Shown here one piece after another: positions 1-5,796 of a stretch of 64,000 nt of DNA. The notes under the pieces were generated by a model, which worked only from the letters and a program-made list of their open reading frames with translations, did no database searches and was not told where the DNA came from. The position numbers were made by a program, and so were the translations under genes. The stretch comes from a virus: IMG/VR virus record IMGVR_UViG_3300028569_000028, positions 1 through 64,000 of that record; one strand, 5' to 3'. The first letter of the stretch is position 1. Every line of letters starts with the position of its first letter.

Positions 1-39
1 CCCCCCCCTGCTGGGCTGGCCTCGCTCGTACCTCATCCC

Positions 40-56
40 TTGGCACAACTCTTGCA
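40..56 (+). promoter_or_regulatory. sigma-54-like promoter, site 1
   Basis: TTGGCAC-AACTC-TTGCA matches the -24/-12 consensus of RpoN promoters, with GG and GC exactly 12 bases apart. It lies in a stretch of 110 bases that is much richer in GC than the rest of the window. It points rightward, but the next rightward gene starts only at 385. Activity is inferred from the consensus; no enhancer site was identified. Confidence 0.45.
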
Positions 57-94
57 CCATGCAACACTCATGCCATAGCTACGTGCCCTCCTAG

Positions 95-111
95 TTGGCA
101 CAGGACTTGCT
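95..111 (+). promoter_or_regulatory. sigma-54-like promoter, site 2
   Basis: TTGGCAC-AGGAC-TTGCT is a second perfect match to the RpoN -24/-12 consensus, 55 bases after site 1 and in the same orientation. The first 16 bases recur in inverted orientation at 949-964. The site could instead be a protein-binding repeat. Confidence 0.45.
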
Positions 112-241
112 AGTCAGCTGGCTGCCAGTAATAGTTGGCATCTTTCTCAAGCCAGTCATTCACTTCTTTCATACTAGTAACTGTTGTGATTGTTTGGTCA
201 GTTGTTCCATCAAAGATAACATAAAGCATATACTTCTCCAA
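110..241 (-). CDS. small hypothetical protein, 39-43 aa
   Basis: This is the only leftward reading frame I can support at the left end. It starts either at ATG 229, preceded by GGAGA, giving 39 aa, or at TTG 241, preceded by AGGAGAG at 251-257, giving 43 aa. The product begins (MEKY)MLYVIFDGTTDQ, is rich in Thr and ends in WQPAD. I recognise no family. It would be the first leftward gene after the late-type motif at 1104-1119, so it may head a leftward operon that continues beyond the window. Its stop overlaps sigma-54-like site 2. Confidence 0.5.
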   Translation of the reverse strand: MEKYMLYVIFDGTTDQTITTVTSMKEVNDWLEKDANYYWQPAD

Positions 242-321
242 TGTTTGTTTCTCTCCTAAGTTATAACACGGTTCCAGCCAAACGCACCAAACGTAGCAAT
301 CTCATGGGGTTATGCCATAAG

Positions 322-350
322 TTGACAGGCTGGGCGTTTACCTGTAGTAT
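322..350 (+). promoter_or_regulatory. sigma-70 promoter
   Basis: TTGACA (322-327), a 17-base spacer and TAGTAT (345-350) form a near-consensus host promoter. Transcription would start near 357, about 28 bases before the ATG at 385. With the terminator at 694 it defines a single-gene unit. Confidence 0.8.
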
Positions 351-384
351 CTAGGTTATCAACACGATGCAACAAGGGGACAAC

Positions 385-618
385 ATGAAGCTTTCATTAT
401 ACAAGTCACTGCTCACAAACAAGCGTACAGTGGTTGTTCTTAGTATTGGGAAGTGCGGTCATGAGGGCTATAGAGAAGTACAGGTAACATATCGCATGGG
501 GCACTACCAGTATCAGATAACTGAAGGCTACACTTGGTTGACAGCTGGATCATTGCCGGGAGAGAAGGGCTTGAAGAGTGTGCTGAATATATTGGAAGGG
601 AAGGCTAAGGCTTTATAA
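385..618 (+). CDS. hypothetical protein, 77 aa
   Basis: The start at ATG 385 is chosen because AAGGGGA lies just upstream; an in-frame ATG at 367 has no good ribosome site. The product is basic, with a Tyr-rich centre (VTYRMGHYQYQITEGYTW) and a C-terminal helix ending EGKAKAL. I recognise no family. The gene has its own strong promoter (322) and a strong terminator (694), which suggests high expression immediately after infection. That would fit a host-takeover protein, but this is inference. Confidence 0.7.
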   Translation: MKLSLYKSLLTNKRTVVVLSIGKCGHEGYREVQVTYRMGHYQYQITEGYTWLTAGSLPGEKGLKSVLNILEGKAKAL

Positions 619-693
619 AACATATCGAGGGAAGCTTAAGTAGTTGTTTTCACAACGTCCATATGCTTACTTTTCCCTCATTTAACCCACCCC

Positions 694-735
694 AAAGAGC
701 TTGTGCTATACATTGCGCAGGCTCTTTTCTTTTTC
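694..735 (+). terminator. rho-independent terminator
   Basis: A 13-bp stem (AAAGAGCTTGTGC 694-706 with GCGCAGGCTCTTT 715-727, two G-U pairs) and an 8-base loop are followed by a T-rich run. It ends the transcript of the 77-aa gene. Confidence 0.85.
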
Positions 736-771
736 TTCCAATTGGATGTATAAAGCTTTTTGTTTGATAAG

Positions 772-866
772 TTGACGTAACAAGTCTTAAGAGTGACGAT
801 ATTTCTTGTTTAGCTTAATCGACATGGGGCTAAACAAAGACACTTAACCTTAGAGTGTCACGTCAA
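772..866 (+). ncRNA. candidate structured RNA with four-way junction
   Basis: An outer stem TTGACGT (772-778)/ACGTCAA (860-866) encloses three arms with almost no unpaired joints: AACAAG (779-784)/CTTGTT (805-810), TGTTTAGC (807-814)/GCTAAACA (829-836), and GACACT (839-844)/AGTGTC (854-859). Arms 1 and 2 share 807-810, so they compete or use shorter stems. It is not a tRNA: no TTC-type T-loop and no CCA end. I recognise no known RNA family. It could equally act as a DNA cruciform. Confidence 0.4.
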
Positions 867-947
867 ACAAGTTTAGTTGAAGGAGAGTTTCTACCTTCAA
901 AAACCATGCCAATCGGTGGATGACATAGTGGGAATTTTTATTCCCTT

Positions 948-964
948 TGCAAGTCCTGTGCCAA
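948..964 (-). promoter_or_regulatory. sigma-54-like site 3 (inverted copy)
   Basis: Read on the - strand this is TTGGCAC-AGGAC-TTGCA. The first 16 bases are identical to site 2 at 95-110, and the -24/-12 spacing is correct. It points left, toward the 39-aa gene. A shared 16-mer in inverted orientation also fits a binding-site pair. Confidence 0.4.
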
Positions 965-1103
965 GTTAATTAGTCTTGGTCTCTGGAATTATTCTGGTTA
1001 CGTTACCTTAAACCTTTTCGGTTTACCCTCTTGTAGTGCAGAAAAAACTTGTTTAAAGATGGTCCTTTTTAGCTCTCTTTTCACGCTTTACGGAGTCACC
1101 TTC

Positions 1104-1119
1104 ATCTTATAAGGGTGTT
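1104..1119 (-). promoter_or_regulatory. late-type promoter motif, leftward copy D
   Basis: On the - strand this reads AACACCCTTATAAGAT. It shares the 12-mer AACACCCTTATA with the elements at 44573, 51593 and 58249, which precede virion gene blocks. Its leftward orientation would serve the 110-241 gene and whatever lies left of the window. Confidence 0.5.
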
Positions 1120-1256
1120 TATTCGTTGTCACTCATAAACGCTTGAAAAGCTTGAAAAGCATGTAAAAAGTTCACGGTTATTTACTTAACCCATTGCATT
1201 ATTTTACCAGTATGATACCTTCTTATTAACCGAAACACTTAACAAAGGATGAAACA

Positions 1257-1448
1257 ATGAAGTCACTTGAAACACTTAAAGCATTATCTGAATTACTTGA
1301 AAATAAAGCTCTTGTATACTTTAACGAGCTTGGCGACTTAGAGGCTTATAATCGCATCCAGATTGAGCTTAAAAGCGTTAATTCCTGTATACTTGAACTT
1401 ATGGTACAGGAACAGGAAGAGCGCATTAAACGAGCATTAATAGCTTAA
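1257..1448 (+). CDS. hypothetical protein, 63 aa
   Basis: ATG 1257 is preceded by AAAGGA. The product is almost entirely helical in composition, with Leu spaced as in a coiled coil (LETLKALSELLENKAL). It resembles small dimerising phage proteins, but no family is recognised. It is first in the rightward gene series, 12 bases before the next gene. Confidence 0.65.
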   Translation: MKSLETLKALSELLENKALVYFNELGDLEAYNRIQIELKSVNSCILELMVQEQEERIKRALIA

Positions 1449-1460
1449 TAAGGGGACATT

Positions 1461-1772
1461 ATGAATAAAGCAATATGTAATGAAGTTATAGATTATTTAA
1501 CTAATTGGAAAGAGGCATTTTTAAATGGGTCTGACTGGTCCTTTGAAAAAGAATTAGGAATTGAGTGCATTACTGACTCACTTGATGGAATAAGTGAAAA
1601 AGGTCATCCCTGTTTTGCCTCTTATTTATTTAGCCAACTAAATGACAAGGAAAAAGAGTATATCTTGAACAACTTGGATGATGATTTAGAAAGTACATGG
1701 GAAGCTTTAAAAGATGATTATGATGCGATAAAAATAGCAATGGATAATTACATAAAAAAAGGCGAGTCATGA
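1461..1772 (+). CDS. hypothetical acidic protein, 103 aa
   Basis: ATG 1461 follows AAGGGGA. The protein is acidic (DDDLESTWEALKDDYDAIK near the C-terminus) and contains several Trp. It has no membrane segment or recognised motif. Small acidic phage proteins often bind host enzymes or mimic DNA, but nothing here proves that. Its TGA overlaps the ATG of a tiny membrane ORF. Confidence 0.65.
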   Translation: MNKAICNEVIDYLTNWKEAFLNGSDWSFEKELGIECITDSLDGISEKGHPCFASYLFSQLNDKEKEYILNNLDDDLESTWEALKDDYDAIKIAMDNYIKKGES

Positions 1773-1834
1773 TTTTACTTTCATGGGTTTTAAAGGCATT
1801 AGCTTTTTATCTTTTATGTAAACTTTTTAGTTGA
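1769..1834 (+). CDS. tiny membrane peptide, 21 aa
   Basis: The start overlaps the previous stop (ATGA), indicating translational coupling. The product MILLSWVLKALAFYLLCKLF is nearly all hydrophobic, a single membrane span. Similar short membrane ORFs recur through this genome (3056, 3139, 25697). It could be spurious because it is so short. Confidence 0.35.
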   Translation: MILLSWVLKALAFYLLCKLFS

Positions 1835-1859
1835 CGCATTGAATGGAAAAGACTAAAAT
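1831..1859 (+). promoter_or_regulatory. sigma-70 promoter
   Basis: TTGACG (1831-1836), a 17-base spacer and TAAAAT (1854-1859). The predicted start is near 1866, directly before the ribosome site AAAGGGG of the gene at 1887. Confidence 0.75.
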
Positions 1860-1886
1860 AAAGCAGGACTAAAAAAGGGGAACAAA

Positions 1887-2117
1887 ATGAGATTCGGTTT
1901 TAAAATTCATTTAGATGATATTGCTCAAAAGTTAGTGGATAAGGGATTCACGAGTCAACAAATTGATTCTAATGAACTCACTAATATTGTGGCAGAACTT
2001 TTGCAGGACGAATATGATTTTTTTACTTCATTGGAAGAAGAGATGCAAAAAATCGAAAATGGTGAAATTAAGCCAAGAAATAGAGCAGAATATGACGAAT
2101 CAATCGGGGAGTTTTAA
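1887..2117 (+). CDS. hypothetical protein, 76 aa
   Basis: ATG 1887 is preceded by AAAAAGGGGAA. The product is acidic, helical and charged (LEEEMQKIENGEIKPRNRAEYDESIGEF) and has no recognised domain. It is the first gene after the promoter at 1831 and is followed after two bases by the SH3-like gene at 2120. Confidence 0.7.
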   Translation: MRFGFKIHLDDIAQKLVDKGFTSQQIDSNELTNIVAELLQDEYDFFTSLEEEMQKIENGEIKPRNRAEYDESIGEF

Positions 2118-2119
2118 TT

Positions 2120-2401
2120 ATGAATATTCAAGAATTTAAAAATGAAGTTAAGGGTAATTTTTTTAGAGCTTGCTTCGTGAAAAAGGATGGCACGTTTCGA
2201 GAAATGACTGCGCGTTTTGGAGTTAAGAAATATCTTAAGGGTGGAGAATTAAAATATTCACCTGAGGCGCATAACTATATTGTAGTTTTTGACATTGATA
2301 AAAAAGAATATCGCACTATTAACATGGATAAACTTGTTTATCTGCGTTATAATGGCAAAGAAGTAATTGGCGATAAGGCTTTACTTTACGCTTTAAACTA
2401 A
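2120..2401 (+). CDS. WYL_2/DUF2693-like SH3-fold phage protein, 93 aa
   Basis: The pattern FVKKDGTFREMTARFG ... YIVVFDIDKKEYRTINMDKLVYL matches the small Sm/SH3-like family formerly called DUF2693 (WYL_2), common in phages. These fold as a beta-barrel and probably bind nucleic acid or a protein partner; the biochemical role is unknown. Length is typical. It starts two bases after the preceding stop. Family assignment is from motif memory. Confidence 0.7.
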   Translation: MNIQEFKNEVKGNFFRACFVKKDGTFREMTARFGVKKYLKGGELKYSPEAHNYIVVFDIDKKEYRTINMDKLVYLRYNGKEVIGDKALLYALN

Positions 2402-2410
2402 GGAATTTTT

Positions 2411-2533
2411 ATGATTAAACCTATTTTAATTCTCTTTGTTTTTTCTTTACTTGTTTCAGCTTTGAAACCAAGTCCCAGTGTAAAAGAGTTAACGCAAGTA
2501 AATAAAACTTATTGCAAGGACATATGTAAATGA
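2411..2533 (+). CDS. small exported protein, 40 aa
   Basis: ATG 2411 follows AAGGA. Residues 1-18 (MIKPILILFVFSLLVSA) look like a signal peptide or membrane anchor. The short remainder contains a Cys pair (TYCKDICK). The stop overlaps the next start (ATGA, 2530). One of several tiny envelope-directed proteins in this region; function unknown. Confidence 0.5.
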   Translation: MIKPILILFVFSLLVSALKPSPSVKELTQVNKTYCKDICK

Positions 2534-2712
2534 AAAAAGAAACCACCTTAAAACTAAATAAGAGAGAATTAGAAATTATTAAAGATGCTTTAGATAATCA
2601 TAAAGTAATAGTTAAGATTAAAGCTTATAATTCAAATTCTCAGCGTAGAGAACTTGCTATAAATGAACTTTACAATATTGAAAGCATTGAAAAAAAAATA
2701 AAGGTAATATAA
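2530..2712 (+). CDS. hypothetical protein, 60 aa
   Basis: A Lys-rich, helical protein with the pattern LKLNKRELEIIKDALDNHK found in small phage proteins of unknown function. It is translationally coupled at both ends (ATGA at 2530, TAATG at 2712). No domain is recognised. Confidence 0.65.
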   Translation: MKKETTLKLNKRELEIIKDALDNHKVIVKIKAYNSNSQRRELAINELYNIESIEKKIKVI

Positions 2713-3056
2713 TGAAAACATACTTAATTGATCTTGATGGAATTGACTCTGAAATTTTTAAAAGCCTTATGGGGTTTGTCCTTACGACTGGACTTAATTT
2801 TAGAAAGGTTGACCAAAAAACAGAAAGCGGAACCGGTAGAACTCTTTTTGTAGAGCTTGCCACAAAAGGCGAAGAAACAGCTTTAAAAGCGTTTTTAGAA
2901 AAACAAAGCATTACCCCACCTATTATCATTGGGAATGCTAATAAAGCCAATTTAGCCGGTAAAAATCTGGGTGTTTTTTCTTTAGTTGAAGAACCAATTG
3001 GAAACTATTATCAGGATAAAACTACCGGCAAGAAATTTGCCATTGTGAGGAGCTAA
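2712..3056 (+). CDS. hypothetical protein, 114 aa
   Basis: The start overlaps the previous stop. The composition is mixed alpha/beta with a Gly-rich centre (ESGTGRTLFVELATKGEE). No signal peptide, membrane segment or catalytic motif is seen. Unrecognised; likely real because of tight coupling and good codon use. Confidence 0.7.
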   Translation: MKTYLIDLDGIDSEIFKSLMGFVLTTGLNFRKVDQKTESGTGRTLFVELATKGEETALKAFLEKQSITPPIIIGNANKANLAGKNLGVFSLVEEPIGNYYQDKTTGKKFAIVRS

Positions 3057-3136
3057 TGTCTAAGTTTGGATTCTTATTTTATCTTATTACTGGTTTAAGT
3101 TTGGCAATGTTAACTAATTTACTAGTAAAGCTTTAA
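3056..3136 (+). CDS. tiny membrane peptide, 26 aa
   Basis: TAATG coupling with the gene before it, and GAGGAG just upstream. The product MSKFGFLFYLITGLSLAML... is one hydrophobic span with a Lys near the C-terminus. Plausible as a membrane peptide; function unknown. Confidence 0.4.
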   Translation: MSKFGFLFYLITGLSLAMLTNLLVKL

Positions 3137-3138
3137 TT

Positions 3139-3246
3139 ATGAATAAATTGCAGAGCTTTTTATTGCTTATCGGTGTTTTTGGACTTATGATTGTGGCTGG
3201 TGGAATTGTTTATAACTTATTTATGGGAGAACTAAATGATGAATAA
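3139..3246 (+). CDS. small membrane protein, 35 aa
   Basis: Starts two bases after the preceding stop and has one strong membrane span (FLLLIGVFGLMIVAGGIVY). It ends inside the next gene's start region. It belongs to the run of short membrane ORFs between 3056 and 3246, which may act together on the inner membrane; this is inference. Confidence 0.45.
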   Translation: MNKLQSFLLLIGVFGLMIVAGGIVYNLFMGELNDE

Positions 3247-3391
3247 TGAGCAAATTGAAAACACTATTAACGAAACGTGTGACCTGCTTGACCTTGCCGT
3301 AAACGAGCAGGAAAAAAAGCTTTTAGAGGCTAAGCTTTTTGAGCTTGTAGAACAATTGAATGGGAACACTATTTATTTAACGGTGCAATAA
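3236..3391 (+). CDS. hypothetical protein, 51 aa
   Basis: ATG 3236 is chosen because GGGAGA lies six bases upstream; it overlaps the end of the 35-aa gene. The product is an acidic helical protein (EQEKKLLEAKLFELVEQLNG), perhaps a short coiled coil. Its TAA overlaps the next ATG (3391). Confidence 0.55.
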   Translation: MMNNEQIENTINETCDLLDLAVNEQEKKLLEAKLFELVEQLNGNTIYLTVQ

Positions 3392-3594
3392 TGGAAGTTG
3401 AAATAGGCGATGTTTTTAGAGATAATCATAAAAGTTACATAGAGTATCTGTTTAAAGTTGTGGAAATAATAGACCACATTCGTGTAGATTGTGAGGTTCA
3501 TTTAGCAGGTGGTTGTTTTAGACGTTCAATTGAGCATAAAAATACCTTGCTTAAAATGCAAAAGCTTTCAAGTTTAGAAAGGGAATTATTATGA
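3391..3594 (+). CDS. SH3-like small paralog A, 67 aa
   Basis: Member of a family of short paralogs in this genome (also 4847, 16463, 16675, 19559, 21630, 22087, 25380, 28271). The pattern is an N-terminal (K/E)xGD/GE strand, beta-rich core, and a C-terminus of the form (S/P)(S/L)LxxEL(L/I/F); here EIGDVF...SSLERELL. The fold suggests an SH3/KOW-like barrel. Here the codons for the tail (TTAGAAAGGGAATTATT) also provide the ribosome site of the next gene, whose ATG (3591) overlaps the stop. Function unknown. Confidence 0.65.
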   Translation: MEVEIGDVFRDNHKSYIEYLFKVVEIIDHIRVDCEVHLAGGCFRRSIEHKNTLLKMQKLSSLERELL

Positions 3595-4058
3595 ATATTT
3601 TCGTTTCCTCATCTTGTCCGATTCAATCGGCTAAATATCTCGACAATTCCAGATGCATCAAAATGTGTCTTGAATCCGCTCAACTACTTTCGACAGCGTT
3701 ACGAGTCAACGGCTATAAGGGCGATGATGTCTATAAAATAGCTCATCTTAACCATCCGAGTTCGCGCTGGTGTAGAACTACCCAAGGCAATTACAAATGG
3801 CTTTTAGAGCATTTTAAAGCGTTATGCGATGAGTATACCCGACGCACTGGAAAGATTCATGCAAGTTCTAAACTATTGCCTATTTTTGAGCGAGGCGTTA
3901 GCCTCATTCCAGTGGGTGAGCGTATGCCTTTTTCAAACAATGCAAGAAACTTGACGAAAGGTGTTGACTTTACGCATGAAACTAATGTAACATTGGCATA
4001 TCAACTTTACCTCTCAACTCGTTGGGAGAGTGATGCAAGGGAGCCAAAATGGAGCTAA
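3591..4058 (+). CDS. conserved phage protein, 155 aa
   Basis: The motifs CIKMCLESAQLLSTALR, HLNHPSSRWCR, NYKWLLEHFKALCDEYTRRTGK and the C-terminal YQLYLSTRW are those of a protein widespread in large phages, notably cyanophages and T4-like phages. It usually starts MNIF(Y/V)xD and has conserved His, Asn and Trp residues. It is sometimes loosely annotated as a DNA-repair glycosylase; I know of no proof. It is coupled to the preceding gene by TTATTATGA. Length is about usual. Confidence 0.7.
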   Translation: MNIFVSSSCPIQSAKYLDNSRCIKMCLESAQLLSTALRVNGYKGDDVYKIAHLNHPSSRWCRTTQGNYKWLLEHFKALCDEYTRRTGKIHASSKLLPIFERGVSLIPVGERMPFSNNARNLTKGVDFTHETNVTLAYQLYLSTRWESDAREPKWS

Positions 4059-4420
4059 GTATGGAAGAAATGATTAAAGAACTTTCATCCACTAGTATCA
4101 CATCGGTTGTAGGAAAAGATGGGGAGTCAGCTCTTATCTGGACTATAGAAGGGTGTAATGTAGAATTTGAAAATACTAATATAAAAGCAAATAATGACGA
4201 TATGGAGATTTTTTCATTACTTAGTAAAATGTATATTTCTAACGATTTAGAGATTATGCGAGAAATAGTCACAGGAAGATTAGGTTCAAAAACTTTTAAT
4301 TCTCAAAATAAATCAATAGGGGAGTTAGAAAATGATATTATGGTAAATCTAAAAAAACTTTATCCAGATATTAAACACTTAGTAAAATTTAAAAAAGGAG
4401 AAAACAATGGAAACAATTAA
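4049..4420 (+). CDS. hypothetical protein, 123 aa
   Basis: ATG 4049 overlaps the preceding gene by ten bases. An acidic, mainly helical protein with a short central beta segment (ESALIWTIEGCNVEFEN) and a Lys-rich C-terminus. No recognised domain. The end of the gene (AAAAAAGGAG) supplies the ribosome site for the PhaR-like gene. Confidence 0.6.
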   Translation: MELSMEEMIKELSSTSITSVVGKDGESALIWTIEGCNVEFENTNIKANNDDMEIFSLLSKMYISNDLEIMREIVTGRLGSKTFNSQNKSIGELENDIMVNLKKLYPDIKHLVKFKKGENNGNN

Positions 4421-4637
4421 GAAATTCAAAAACAGAAAGCTTTACAGCAAAACAACGAAAGGATATGTTACACTTAACTATCTGGTGGATAAGATAAGAC
4501 GTAATGAATCATTCCAAGTTGTAGAGCATGGCACTAACAACGATATAACGACTAAAACACTACGTCAGGCACTAACTACGGTTGAACTTACTGAGGATAT
4601 TATGCGAAAGGTTATTCTTGCCAATGGTTCGAATTAA
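4407..4637 (+). CDS. PhaR/PHB_acc_N-like DNA-binding protein, 76 aa
   Basis: Residues 3-55 (IKKFKNRKLYSKTTKGYVTL followed by ...DKIRRNESFQVVEHGTNNDIT) closely match the N-terminal DNA-binding domain of PhaR-type regulators of polyhydroxyalkanoate accumulation: (I)KKYxNRxLYxTxxxxYVTL, then FxVxDxxTxxDIT. In bacteria this domain represses phasin and PHB genes. Only the DNA-binding half is present; the C-terminal PHB-binding helices are absent. It may regulate phage or host genes. SD: AAAAGGAG, seven bases before the ATG. Confidence 0.8.
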   Translation: METIKKFKNRKLYSKTTKGYVTLNYLVDKIRRNESFQVVEHGTNNDITTKTLRQALTTVELTEDIMRKVILANGSN

Positions 4638-4896
4638 TTATAAGAAATTAAGCGAAAGTGTTATACAAAGCAAAGAGCTGACTTCCGTTAAGGGAGTCGG
4701 CTATTTTGTTCGTATTGACTATGAAAAAGGTTTGTGGCAGATTTTCAATGCCAAGCGTAGGAATTGCATTAAAAGCGGGACAAGCGATAATAAGAACGTT
4801 CTAAGACGCGCAGCAAGGCGAGAACTTCAAAGTTTAGGGGTAAGGCTTGAAAAAGAATTCACCGAAAAAGGATATTCAAAAACCAGAAGTGGGTGA
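4624..4896 (+). CDS. hypothetical basic protein, 90 aa
   Basis: ATG 4624 overlaps the PhaR-like gene by 14 bases; an upstream TTG at 4582 would overlap much more and is less likely. The product is strongly basic (NAKRRNCIK, VLRRAARRELQSLG), suggesting nucleic-acid binding. No family is recognised. Its 3' part overlaps the next frame by about 50 bases. Confidence 0.55.
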   Translation: MVRINYKKLSESVIQSKELTSVKGVGYFVRIDYEKGLWQIFNAKRRNCIKSGTSDNKNVLRRAARRELQSLGVRLEKEFTEKGYSKTRSG

Positions 4897-5089
4897 ATTT
4901 TATAAGTTATTTAGATATAGAGGCTTAGACTATGGGAATATTATAGAAATTTTAAAAATTGAAGGTAATGTAGCATTTTATAGAACTCTAGATGGTAGCG
5001 ATTGTGTTTATAATAGTTACTGGGATTTTATTAGTTTTACAGATGTTTTTGATAGGAAACTTACTCCACTGGAAGTCGAGCTTTTATGA
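4847..5089 (+). CDS. SH3-like small paralog B, 80 aa
   Basis: Contains the family features EVGEFYKLFRYRG...GNIIEILKIEGNVAFY and the tail TPLEVELL. A TTG at 4847 preceded by AGGGG is the best start I find; GTG 4889 would begin right at the VGE motif. The stop overlaps ATG 5086 (TTTATGA). See paralog A for the family pattern. Start uncertain. Confidence 0.5.
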   Translation: MKKNSPKKDIQKPEVGEFYKLFRYRGLDYGNIIEILKIEGNVAFYRTLDGSDCVYNSYWDFISFTDVFDRKLTPLEVELL

Positions 5090-5247
5090 TTGTATATATT
5101 CTAACAATTTCTATGGTTTATGGTTCAACTACTTATGGCTATAAGTTTATAGAGAAAGCTAATTGTGAGAAAGTAGGAAAAGACCTCACAAAAAGCTTAA
5201 AGTATTCGCAGTTTACTTGCAAAAAGAAACACCACGTTATACAATAA
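5086..5247 (+). CDS. small exported protein, 53 aa
   Basis: Translationally coupled start (ATGA). A hydrophobic N-terminus (MIVYILTISMVYGSTTYGY) looks like a signal peptide. The rest is basic with two Cys (ANCEKVG, FTCKKKHH) that could form a disulphide in the periplasm. Similar in size and style to the 53-aa Cys protein at 25222. Function unknown. Its 3' end contains the promoter for the next gene. Confidence 0.5.
   Translation: MIVYILTISMVYGSTTYGYKFIEKANCEKVGKDLTKSLKYSQFTCKKKHHVIQ
5217..5245 (+). promoter_or_regulatory. sigma-70 promoter
   Basis: TTGCAA (5217-5222), a 17-base spacer and TACAAT (5240-5245), placed inside the end of the previous small gene. The predicted start, near 5252, is just before the AGGAGG of the regulator gene at 5263. 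Confidence 0.65.
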
Positions 5248-5262
5248 AAGTAGGAGGATTTT

Positions 5263-5763
5263 ATGAACCTAATAGAAAAATTCGAGAACATGCCTTTTCA
5301 AGATGTTAAAACTTTCAACAGCATCTTTAAAAATAGCCCAATTACTGACTTTCCTTTTGACTTAGAAGTTGAGATTGGACATCTAACAACAGATAACCAA
5401 AGAAAAGTAAAAGTTGGCGAGACTATTCTATTCTTAAACCTAACGCAAAAAATCCTAGCAGGTGTTAGAAAAGTCAATAAAAATAATAAAAAGCTTGAGA
5501 AAGTTAATTTAACAACTCTTAAAACACTTCCAGCTATTTATTCAAAGCTTACCCCTACCGAATTCATGACTTATCTTGCAATTAAAGAACTAAAAGAAGT
5601 GGATAGTATCACAGCATTATCCAGAGTTATACCAATGACGACAAAAACTATTTCTACTTGTTTGATAAAGCTATCAAATTTAGGATTGATACAAAAAAAG
5701 AAAGTATCTAATGGAGATAAAACATTTTTAAAAATCGTTGACACAGGCAAACTTTTAGATTAA
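5263..5763 (+). CDS. winged-helix DNA-binding protein, 166 aa
   Basis: The C-terminal half (about residues 95-160: KLTPTEFMTYLAIKEL, then TTKTISTCLIKLSNLGLIQKKKV) has the helix-turn-helix plus wing pattern of MarR/replication-initiator-type regulators. The N-terminal 90 residues are unassigned and contain a beta-rich stretch (VKVGETILFLNLTQKIL). It has a perfect SD (AGGAGG) and its own sigma-70 promoter. A phage transcription regulator is likely; the target is unknown. Confidence 0.65.
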   Translation: MNLIEKFENMPFQDVKTFNSIFKNSPITDFPFDLEVEIGHLTTDNQRKVKVGETILFLNLTQKILAGVRKVNKNNKKLEKVNLTTLKTLPAIYSKLTPTEFMTYLAIKELKEVDSITALSRVIPMTTKTISTCLIKLSNLGLIQKKKVSNGDKTFLKIVDTGKLLD

Positions 5764-5796
5764 CATTTACTTGGGGATAATATACAGGAGGAACTT

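Larger units (their letters stand above)
736..1256. other. hairpin-rich non-coding control region
   Basis: I see no credible reading frame here. The stretch holds a compact branched fold (772-866, listed separately) and three further simple hairpins: 877-883/894-900 (TTGAAGG/CCTTCAA), 930-935/940-945 (GGGAAT/ATTCCC) and 1009-1014/1020-1025 (TAAACC/GGTTTA). It also carries a leftward sigma-54-like site (948-964) and a leftward late-type motif (1104-1119). A possible -10 TATGAT at 1211-1216 precedes the rightward gene block. Divergent control, an untranslated RNA or a replication origin are all possible. Confidence 0.6.

Noticed and set aside
120-140. Additional sigma-54 site (AGTTGGCATCTTTCTCAAGC)
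   Set aside because: The -12 element lacks TTGC at the correct distance.
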